From the NCBI GenBank assembly GCA_911728455.2, contig OU452240.1, positions 7,769,352 to 7,833,351 on the forward strand: a stretch of 64,000 nucleotides of DNA, written 5' to 3'. Below are positions 38,753 to 50,700 of the stretch, piece by piece (the stretch's first letter is position 1; the number at the start of each line of letters is the position of its first letter). Position numbers and translations under genes: made by a program. Under the pieces are notes generated by a model, which was given only the letters and a program-made list of their open reading frames with translations, was not told where the DNA came from and did no database searches. This stretch comes from Marthasterias glacialis (lineage: Eukaryota > Echinodermata > Asteroidea > Forcipulatida > Asteriidae).

Positions 38753-41700
38753 ATGTTGTGAACCCAATTTGCAATGCTGCCTCTATTTACGCTTTTCGCA
38801 ACAATCCGAAGGGTAGTTTTGTGGCTTTCTTGACATAAGTTTCATTTTCGCGTTTTATTCTGTTCTAGGCTTAGTTACACTGAAACACTTTCGTTAAGTT
38901 TCAAACGTGATGTAGTTCAAGTACAATTATTCTTTCCCCTGACTTTTGAAAACATTCAAATAAACTTTATGAATGGTTCGGCTTTCACAAAAGTTTAAGG
39001 TGTTAAAGTGATCAAACGGCTATTGTATGAACAAATCCTGTGTAATAGAGTCAAAGGTGAGGTTGGCCTAATGCCAACAAGTACACTGCGAAGCACACAA
39101 AGATAATGTGTGCAATAGACCGATTGCGCGACAATGTTTACATGCAGTCACGTGACCCCTATCGGGTATGATGTCATACAGCTGGTGAAAAAATACGTGT
39201 TAAGAGATAGGCCGTGACACAGAGTGAGTTAGAAAACAGTCGATTTTACTTTCGTTAAGCGATGAATTAGTTAATCATCAGCCCCTTTATTTAAAGTAGT
39301 ATGGTATGGCATTAATTTAAATCACATCTCTGTTTCATAATTTAACTGTTTTCATAATTTTTCTTCTGAAAAGAGGTTTTTTAGCCATGCACTACCGGCG
39401 TCGGACGACTATTATGTAGCCACACGTCTGTTTGTAATGTTGGCCTAAATCACTGTAAAAAAGGATAAACAACGTTGGAAAAGTGAGCACTAGCCTTGCA
39501 GAATTTCAAATAGGCAAAGGAATCACACAGTTTTGGAAAGCAATTTCTTTGGAGGATTTCAGCTTCAAAACTTTGAAATTTTTGTGTTGAAAAGTGTGTG
39601 TTGATCGCGGTCGTCTGGTCTAACGTTCCGTCGTGCACTGTACACATTGTGCACATTTATACGGTACTTTTACAATTTTCAAGACTTGCTGGAACTGTCC
39701 TTACTGGGTTTATTCAGCCACTTGAAGGTCTTTGATACAAACTCTGGAATATCTTTCACAGATTTCGAGCAAAAAAAGCCTCGATCGAATAAACTAAATG
39801 CATTAATCATCGTGTACCGTACCACCCTTTCCTATGGAGGATAATCTGTGTGTTTACATTTTTTACCCAACAGGGGTCACGTGACGTAGGTCGCGCAATC
39901 GGTCTATTGTCATACAATTGTGTTTTGCTACATAGAAATTTACACGTATTACTACTTTAAGTTGTAAACTTCGAGAAGGGTTGACCGAGTTACTCCAAAT
40001 GAAGCGGCAATATCTTTTCAAGTATTTATAATCAACAAGTACTGTACATTTGCCATTTGCCATATGTAACAATCATTCTAAGACCTATCAAGGTTTTACC
40101 TCATATTAATTTGGAGAAAAAAAGTATTACCAAAGCTTTTTGCGATTTCAAGACGGAGGATTGTGAAATAATCTACCTGCTTTCGTTTGGAAAAAATAAC
40201 CCCATTTGCATTAATTGACCAATTTTATACTTGTACCAATGTGTTCATGTAATATAGGTCTCCGTCGACAAATGACCATGAGTTTTGCGCCTTATATACG
40301 TGGCTTACAGCATCGGCCGATTTTTATTTGTTTGGTTTTACAGGTTTGTGTTTGATTGACTGTAAATATTGTTTTTCACTCTAGTTCTGTGTTGGTCTTT
40401 TGCGTTGCTTTACCTTTGTAATCTTTTCAATTAAAAAAATATTTTAAGTTGTGAGTTTCAATTTTTAGTGCTAAGTTTTTGTAAAATCTGGTTCTCATTA
40501 GAAAGGTTTGTTTTAAAAAGTTAAATAAAGCCAGTTTCTTTTTTTAATGTAAATACATTTTTGGTTTGTCCCAAATTTGTTTGAGAAGTTCGCGATCTTT
40601 CCCATCAATCCCCTTTTTGTCTTTTGAGCTATCCCAGTCACTCTCAGAGTGTACCATTTTTCAAAAGATCAGTTGATTTTATTTTTATTAAGTGAGTTCC
40701 CCAAGCATTTAGTTTAATTTGATTTATTCAAGCGGTCCATTTTCAGATTACATTACCTTGAATGCTCTTGATGTTACTAGTCTAGCATGGTTGGTAACCG
40801 TCAGTGCAATGTAATAATCAAAGTTATGGGTAGCTGCAAAGTTAGATGGGCTGAATCTGTAGTCTACTTTGTAACAGTCACCTGCTGGGATACACAAACA
40901 GCTTCCAGGATCACAGTCTTCAATGTCCTATTAAAACATCCAAATTCAAACTAATTAGGTCACTCAAATTTGCAAAGCAATTTATTTCTACCAAGATGGA
41001 ACTTCAATTTCAAGGAGAAGTGAGAACAAACTTATCTCAAATTTCCAGCTTATCGAGTCAAATTTGACATTATTCCAACGGGCAATTTTTGAGAGATAAA
41101 AGCTCCATAGCCTACATTACTTAAAAAGGGATAATAAAATCCTAAACATGAAGATAACAACCTTATTTTTAGGTTTTTAAGCGACACTTAAATGTAAACT
41201 TCATTACACCTCATTTATACAAGAACCAGCGCCGTTACTAGGGTAAAATTTTAGGGGGCACAAGGGGGTGCACCATTTATCCTAGGGGGCACTTTGGCCA
41301 ACTAAAACTGTAGTTCCCGTTTGTATTTTTTCCTAAACACGCCCCTTTTCAGTGTTTTCTGAGGTGTTGACGTAAAACAAAATACATTATGTGTGTAAAT
41401 AATTCAAAATAGTTCTTAAAACATTGAAATTACTACGTAAATGCTTATAAAATGTAACATTTTGTTCTGGTAATTTTTAATATCAAAAGTCCAGATTTCA
41501 AATGGGGGGGGGGGGTGGCAACCGGAGGGGGAGGGGGCACGTGCCCCCCATACCCACCCCCCCTTAGTTACGCCACTGACAATAATTTAAAAAGACTAAC
41601 TCATTACCTGATTAATTTTAACTGCAGCCATTTTCTTGCTTTCAACTTCCACCCCCGGTGTAGTTGTAGTAAGGAGTTTCCACTCGATGGTTCGAACCCC

Positions 41701-44700
41701 ACTGTGGATGTCATATGTCCTGAACTCAACACTGAAATATTAAAAATATTTGTTTTACTATAATGTCAAGGAAGTTTGTCTTACCCATTACAGTTAAACA
41801 GCTTATAGATTTGAAGAATTTAACGTATTTATTTTCAATAATAAAGCGATAGCTTAATTATTTATTTAATTGTGTTTTGGGGGTTTCATTACATCTTTAC
41901 TAAAATACAACAAAGACACCACTGAAAATGTTAAAGGCCACTCATATATGAGCCCTCTCATATACTATGGTGTTTAAAGATGGTAAAACTAGTGATCAAA
42001 TTTCTGGAAATGTTTGAATAGTTTGCATGCAATAAGTATTTTTTTCACACAGACAAGGCTTTTTTCCGTGCCATTCGTGTAGTACCAGGCACCTTCTTTT
42101 ATTAAGGTGCATGTTTATACTCTAAAAGGTTAAGGTTGTTTTGCAAAACGTTGATTTCTGATTTTAATCTTGTAACATAAATATATTGTACACTTTGATA
42201 ATGTGACATTGTTCAACTTTGGTTTCAAGGAAGGTTAAATCACAATAAGTACAGGTTATTTACAGATTATATTGAATAATTAGAATGCATATGAAATTTT
42301 AAGCAGTGAATAGAAAGAGTAAAGCCTTTTGGAAGCACAATGCGAATTATTATACATCCAACTGCCACGAAGTGATTATATTAGGGAAATTACTATTTGT
42401 TTAAAGTTAATTGTACATTTCAAGAAAAACGAAAACGAGTATTATGTTGGTCATCGAGCCTTAAAGTTGGTGTTGGGGATAGGTTGATAAAATTGAAGGA
42501 GTGTGAAGTTAATCGTACCCATTCAGGGGCTTAACCCTATCAGGACCGGGGGGCACAATGTGCCCCCCCTCCTACCGATTTTTCCCCGTAACTTGTTAAC
42601 GCTTACTCCGATCTGACTTTTCCCAAAATGAACCTACAATCATAATGGCAAAAAATAATTGATACCGGTGGTTAGCTGTTGCCATGGCAATCCTTGGTTT
42701 GACCTTGGGTTACACGATTTTACTGTTTTTTTTGTGATTTTTTTAAAACTAGTTGAACATAATTTCCACTTGTTTTTGATTTCTTTGCCAGAAAAGTGAT
42801 TGTGATGAGTAACGTGATAGTCTGAATTGGTTTTGGGAATTCAAAATGGCCGCCATTTTTGGCAGCCATCTTGGATTTTGTGTTTTCAGCCTGTAATTAG
42901 GGGGTCAAATTATATCAATTTTTGTAACAAAATAATATTTTCAACATGCTAATTTGTTACTTTTCAGACACAAACAAATTTCGATTTGTCAACAAAACCT
43001 TATTATTTCTCCCTGGGCCCTTGGCGGCGGCCATTTTGATTTTAAAGTGAAAAATAACGCAAATAACCTCTTTTTTCACCCAAAAATGGGATATATTAAT
43101 GGATTATAACGCACCCAAAGGTGACTACAGTAACCAAATTAGGTTCAAGTTATATTGATCTTGTGAAAATGTGCAAGTTTGCCAAGTTTCGAAACATTCG
43201 GACGAAAAATACAGAAGTCATGGGGAAAAAACTATTTTTGACAAAAAATGGGCAAAAAACAATCAAAAACGCCCTCTAGTGACGATTTTGGAAATTCTTT
43301 TGACGTCATCATGTAGAAGTCGGTAAAATGAACATTTGTGGCAAGTCTCATCAAAATCATCATGGAAAATAAGAAAGGGGGGCACTATGTGCCACCCCCG
43401 GTCCCTGTACATCCAAAAAAAAGCCCGGTCCTGATAGGGTTAACAATTATCATGATCAAGATGCAATTTTATAACATTAGAGTCACAGGTACATTCTTCA
43501 CGGGTTAAAATATTCCATTGCGGTATAATTGTCTGAAATGTCACTTGTAAACTGACATTTTGCAAGGAGAGGATGAGCGACAGCCTTAATGATTTAAGAG
43601 AGAGCTAAATGATTGAGAACTTGACCAGATTCAAGATTAAAGCAGATTGAATTATAATTATTTTGAGCAACTGGGGCCTTTAAAACGTATAGTACATCAA
43701 TAATTACCACAACTGATGTACTGGTTTAGCTGAGTGTACGAGGATCGAAAGAACAATGTATTAATCCCAGTATACTCAACAGTTTTATTCAGATAGAAGA
43801 AGCTCATTTAAAAGAGTTTTCTTCCAAACAAACCAGTTAAGGCTCTATTTTGGCTTGTCTTGTTAAAATGCTATCAGTACATAAAACAGTCACAGAACTT
43901 CTAAAAACATTAAGATGAGACATATTATTTGTAAGTAATCCTGTGGTGATTATAAGGTGTCGTATATATATTTTCTGAATACTTTCAGGGTTCAAATCTT
44001 GAGAAATCTACCCACTACCCGTGGAGGGAGAGACGATAGAGTCGAGGGTTATCCACTATCCTGGCACAGTCGATCTGAAAGGACCGTAGCCAAAACCACC
44101 CAACCTGTTACAACTGATCGTGTGATAACCAATGGATTATGTATCACCAACCGATAATGTATCATAAATTGACCGATAATGTATCACCAACCGATAATGT
44201 ATCACAAATACTACATTATCAGTTGTAACACCTAAGCAAATACAGCGGTAGTATTAATCAACGTAGTCACTTTCCCACCATGTATGAGGCTGACAATAAT
44301 TGAAAGTGTTCATTTAGATAAAACTATAGTGATATAAAAATACAAAACTGATCAAATCAATCAGCAGGCCTAATTCAACTGATGTGAATGCTGATAAGAT
44401 CTGTTAAATAATGTTCTTTAAAAATTGTTATTTTAAATAAATGTAAATGATATCAATCATTAAGAAGGGGCTATAGTATTTTGATTCTACTGTCTCTCTG
44501 TGTGTGTTTACATGAAACTAAAAGGTTTAACATGTACAGTTTTTGATTTCACACCTAAAAATTACATCTACAAAGCTGGCCTTGATCATTGCAAATTAAC
44601 TGGATGCATCTTGTCTCAAAGTGAAGAATGTAAAAGAATTTAGCATGAAGTAGAAAGTAGAAAACTAGTAAAATTTGCGGGCACACCGGCTCTTTTTAGA

Positions 44701-47700
44701 GCCACCACTCCCCATAAAAGATTTTTTACATGTTGTACCCGTAATTTTACTATTTTACTAGTTAAAGTTTCCTATTCTTCGCAACATGCAAAGCTTCGAA
44801 CATTATTTATGAAACAGCAACAAAAATTGTTTTTCCTGTTGGCTCAGTGTAAAGTGCGCTACTCAAATTGAACCACTGAACAAAAAATACACGTAGCTAA
44901 TTGGTTTTGGTTCCATGTAGATGTACTTTACCATATGCTTTTTAAAGATTATATTAAAGCCAAACTGTACCTCATATCTTGCAAATCGACTGAATTGTGA
45001 ATAGTTAAATTCACTTCACCGTCCCGGACCAGCCACAAATATTCAATAACTGGAGGTGAGGAATCAGCATGAACCAATACACTGTCTCTTATGTAATCAC
45101 CGGCAAGATCTCTGGCCTCTACCCAAAAGCGAATGGAATCACCATCTACCAAGCTCAAACTATAAGTTGCTTGTGTGTTATTAGCTTCGTTTCCCCAGTG
45201 GTCTGAGTTGTTATCTGTCACAGTGTCTAGTGTCCTTCCACCTCTGTGGTCAATGGCATTTAAAACACGGAATTCTGCAATACCGAGGGCATTGGGGATG
45301 CCTGCACGGCCACGCTGTCCAAAATTCTGATCATAGTCTAAGACAAAAACCAAATATAATCTTATTTTAAATGGTGGCTTATCAATACTTGCTATATCCT
45401 AAGGTGTTTTTATCAAAATACACAATCTAATACAGTGACCTCCGCTTGATTTCACAAAGAGTATGCACCACCAACAACAGTTGATCACTCCACTGATCAT
45501 CTAAGCCCGCTGCAAATTACAACCAGCTAAAGTGTAGCCACTGTCATAATCATGACGAAGTACTAAAAACTACATGTGCACGATTTCACATGCCGTTTAG
45601 ATACGCACAAAATAGTTATTGCTACACGTACTCACGTGCTATATCGATTATTCGCGTGAGCATGATCTGCCAAAGCTGCAGCATTTGTGCACGTTGCATG
45701 CCATTTTCTCTTGCCATAGCATTTGGTTACATACTTTACATCATTTACAATGTACAGTGTTGTATACTAATTTCCTTCCCATAATAATTCCACGCGAAAG
45801 AAATTTTGTATACTTTCCTCTTTGCAATATAATTTGTGCACAACGGTTTTTCGCACATGTTGTACTCCACTTTTTCAGAATATGTTCTTATTCAAGTTGT
45901 CAATCACATTACTCTAGCCTTGTACCCACTGCTACCTATCTGCTGTATAACCCAATTTTACACACGTCATACCCCTAGCTACCATGAAAGTTCTCATTGG
46001 TCTAGATTCCAATTTATGAGTAAAAATGTCTACTCACCATAATCAATAATATCACTTGCCCAGTGACCAATGGGTTTCAAAAGACCACGGTTATGATGAT
46101 ACGTATTGATGAAATGGCTCTGCCAGTCCAGTACTACAGGGGTTGTTCTCCCAGTCATACTTAAAGAAGTGATCCACTCATAGTTTGTCCCCACACTTGC
46201 CGAGAGAACTCGCAATGGAAATGTGTCTTGGATGGTCACATCATTCGGGTCATCGTCAAAGAAAACAAAGCGTCTACTAAGACGAGTGTTGCCAGCAATA
46301 TCAAAAACAGTCAAGACGATGGAGTAAACACCTTGAGGGAAGTTTGAACACAAACGTTTTGGCCTTCAACTTCAAAATGTTATCTTGCTAATAACCTAAG
46401 TCTTGGTGCAGATTGGGTGTCTCTGTCTCTAAAGTAAATACAGTTACATAATACTCTAATTAAATTGTGCAAAGCTTGGTAAGTTTGTTATGATTCACTT
46501 CAAACTAAACTGAAATGTACAAAGCCCGGGAAGGGACAGTGGTAAGAAAAATGTAGAGGAGCTAATTCGTTCGCACGGTTTATTAATCCGTTCGAACGAG
46601 TTAGCAATCCGTTCGCATGGATTAGTAATCCGTTCGAAAGAATTAGTAATCCGTTCGAACGTGTGAACGGCTAATTCGTTCGCAGGCGTTTAGCAATCCG
46701 TTCAAACAGTTTAGTAATCTGTAAGAACGAAATAAGAATCCGTTCGCACGGTTTAGCAATCTGTTCAAACGAATTAGTAGTCCGTTCGCACGGTTTAGCC
46801 ATCGAGGCATGCAGCACGCATGGTTATGATCCACCCACAACAATAGACTAAAGATGTCTGAGGAAAACGGAAGTAGTTGCAGTTTTTTAACTAAGGGGGG
46901 GGGGGGGGGGCACAGGGGGAACTTGCCCCTATTTTATTTCCGTGCATCCCCGTGTGCCTTCTACCCCCATTTAAAATATCTGGACTTTTGAGAAAAAAAA
47001 ATACCCTAATAAAATGTTACATTGTGAGCTTTCATGTAGTAATTTCAATGTTTTTGTAAACCATTTCTCTGCTTACACGCAGATAGTGTATTTGATTTTA
47101 CCACTTCAGATTATCTGATGAAAGTACTAAACAGAATAACAAAAGCACTGAAAATGGGCTTTTTTAAGAAAAGTGATTTTTTTTAACTGCCAAGAAGTGC
47201 ACCCTTGAAACAATGGTGCCCCTAATATTGTACCCTAGTTTCCCCGCTGAGTAGTCGTTCTGATGATGACGGTCCTAGTAAATTTGTCAATCTTTATTAG
47301 TTTGATTGGATAAAGAAAAATTGTCAATTGAAAAGAACAAATAACAAGGCTATCTTATCCAATATTGTTGAAATAATAATTTTAAAAATTACAAAGACGG
47401 CAGTTTCCCTCCGCCATCCTGAATGTATTGTTGCGGGTGGATCGTACGCATGCATGTAGTGTCCTTTAACACCCCTGCTAATTCGTTCGAACGGATTACT
47501 AATTCGTTAGAACGGATTGTTAATTCGTTCCAACGGACTACTAAACCGTGCGAATGGATTACTCATTCTTTCGAACGGATTACTAAACCGTGCAAACGAA
47601 TTAGTAATTCGTTCGAACGGATAACTAAGTCGTTTGAACGTATTACTTAACTGTGCGAACGGATTACTAATTCATTCGAATGGATTACTAAAACCATGCC

Positions 47701-50700
47701 AACGGATTAGCCTCTGTATTGTTTTTTTCTTACCTATGTCACTTCCCGGGCTTCGAAGAAATGTTTTTCTTTTAACACATTTTATATACAGCGGCTGCCG
47801 TTGTTGCCACTGCATTGGTCGTGATCTAATTATCCACGCAATCATTTCTTCTCTACTAAAGACTTATGCAACAGCTTACTTGTAAGATTCCACAGTACCC
47901 ACTGAAACGACTTGAGTCGCTTCAAAATGCACTTGGCCGCTAACTACTCAACTCTGTTTTACAGTCTATGATCAAATTACATTCCTTAATCTTTAAATTT
48001 TTGACAGACCGTGGATTTTTGCAAGAAAAACTCTAGCATCAAAAACTATAACATGATTGGCTCTATGATGCCAATCAGTTTTAGTTCTGTTTGCATAAAT
48101 ATTTCGTTGACGGACACTGTTTCCTGACGAAAGACAGAGCATGATTTACGAAACGTCGAGTAAACCACCGGTTCTTCTCAGAGCCACCACCACTCAAAAT
48201 AAATTTTACACAAAGTGTTACCGCAAACCTATCCTCCAATTGTCTGTCCATCATTCAACTCTTTAAGTTTCAAATTAAACTTGTAGTCATTATTTATAAA
48301 TAAAAAATTGTAAAATTCTGTACAAAGTGTACCTCCGAATCACTCCATATGTACTTACCAGTACGAGGTAAGGTGACAGACGGACCAGATTCAGTAACGT
48401 TGTTATAAACTGCTGGACTGTCAAAGCTTTCCATTAACTCATCACCTTGTCTATGTAATTGTCTTACTTGCAGGTGATACTCTTTGAGTGCTTCATTGTC
48501 AGACCAGCCTTGCCATGTGACAATGATTTTTGCCTATGCAAAAACAAATGTTATGTTAGAATGTAAGCAATTCCATAAGTACACTAGCCCCACAAGTAGT
48601 ACCAATGCGCTGGACTTCCTCCGCTCCGTGGCCCTATACGCCCACGTATATGGCAAGCCAAATGCCCAATGATTCGTTAAACTCTGAACACTGTTTTTCA
48701 ACCGATAAACACTGTTTTTCGAGAAAAACAATGTTTATCACTTGATAAAACAAGTTTATCTCGATAATAGAGTTTATTGCGTAACGCTGTAAGCTGATTT
48801 AACACCGGGAAATATGAATATTCATGTCACAGTTGGTTGCTAAGCAAGCGTTGTTGTCAAGGCGCAATCAAGACGTGTTCCATTGTTCTTTCCAACCAAC
48901 CAAAGCAATGCATTTCGGGAAAAGGGGCGATCGTCTTTCTGGGAAACGTCATTGAGTTTCTGCCACCAAGGAGTCAAGACAGATTTGGTTTCGAAAAAAA
49001 TTGGCTCACCTTTAAACCTTTCTTCCGGCTCTAAATCCTAACAGAATTGGCTCTGGATCAACCAGTCTTTGGCCAGACATGTATAAGAATCTTTCCAACT
49101 TATCTGGTAATTAGCTGGGAACTCGTACGTATTAAAGTATCCAGTCAAATGGCGCGGAATCGGGGTGAAAATCGAAGGCGGGGGATGGGACGGGGTAGAC
49201 AAACAAGGAATCCGCGGTAAAAACTTAGCTCCTTTTTCCAGGTCTAACACAGCGTCTCGACTGTTAAGGGGCCGGGGTACCAGCAGCAGTGATAGACAGA
49301 CCAGAGCCCAGGCGAATACCAGGGCAACGCTGACCTCTGGAAACTACGGAAGCGTAGTTAGGACATACCGAAAAAAAAAATTGGGCTCCACTATTCTGCC
49401 CGGGCGGATTACTATTTCGCCCGGGCGGACTATTATTCCGCCCGGGCGGATTATCATTCCGCCCGGGCGGATAACTATTTCGTCCGGGACGGAATAGTAA
49501 TTCACCCGGGCGGAATAGTAATCCGCCCGGGCGGAATAGTGGAGCATGATTTTTTTTTTCAGGCATCGCAAGTTCTACCGGATGATGTGGGCGAAATTTG
49601 AGCTACAGGCAGATAAGAAGCTCCTAGAAGTGTTGGGGGAGGTGAAGCAGATCGCTTACTAGCCGGACCGATTGGTAAACCATCGGGTGAGTTCAATAGG
49701 CCTAATGCTGGTGCAAGTACAGCGAGAGTAGTAACGTTAGGTATAACGAGTACAGGGAATACGGGAGTATTGCAAACATCAAGTGTTAATGAGTCGATAA
49801 TCGTGAACATGCCGCAGATTAATGCAAACATTAATAGTCACAATACTTCATGGCCTTTACATGTAGCCCAAGGTATTACAGGCAAACAGTCCCAAAGCAT
49901 GGGTATAGGTATACAAAGACAAGATGGAATAGGGGTGAACATTTAGACTTTTTCTGGCAGCTTGCTGTTTAATCTGAATGGTAATAGTCGGAGCTTGGGT
50001 CAATCAGGCACGTCAGGAATCAGTAACTCTAGTGGGAGTTTATTGCACAGTTTGGCCAACTCTAATCAATATTCAGGATGTTCAATGCATAACAGGGATG
50101 GAGCATATGGCAGGTTAGGAGTGGCATCATCTTCAATAGGACTGGGGGGTGCCCAACCTTCGAATGCAGCGTGCAATACAAATACAGTCGGTAGTACGCT
50201 GGGTCCAATTAATTGCACAGAGGGCTCTGGAGGCATACCTGTTGTGAATAGTAACATGTTGCATATGAGTTTTCCATCAACTTCTTTCAATCCTTTGACA
50301 TCGTACAGATGTCAAAGTATTTGACCTTGATTTCGAAAATCTTTTGCCATATTAGTGGGGCTAGGCAAAGATACTTGGGCTAGGCTGATACTGACACATT
50401 CAAACACGCATCGAAGCCATGATGGTCGATGTTGCGCATGTGCGCTGTACAGCGCTATGACTTACGGCATAAATCTTTCTGCGCTCGCACCTTGCCATGT
50501 CCGAATTTGTTGTCTGTAGCTATTTTTTTGTTTGTTTGTAAGATTCCCGTTTAAGAATCTACGGAAGACGTACACAATATGTCAAAACTTATTGTGTATG
50601 AACACAAAGTCATCATGTACGCGATACTTATCGGGTATGTACACAATAAGTTGGGAATTATTGTGTACGTACAGGATAGATACCGGGTATGTACACCTTA

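Noticed and set aside
44600-44760. Histone gene or histone pseudogene
   Set aside because: Only the stem-loop look-alike is present; no histone reading frame lies upstream on the plus strand.
48110-48160. Possible hammerhead ribozyme (CTGACGA ... GAAAC with GACG/CGTC stem)
   Set aside because: The core letters fit in part, but the U-H cleavage position is missing and no proper stem II can be drawn.
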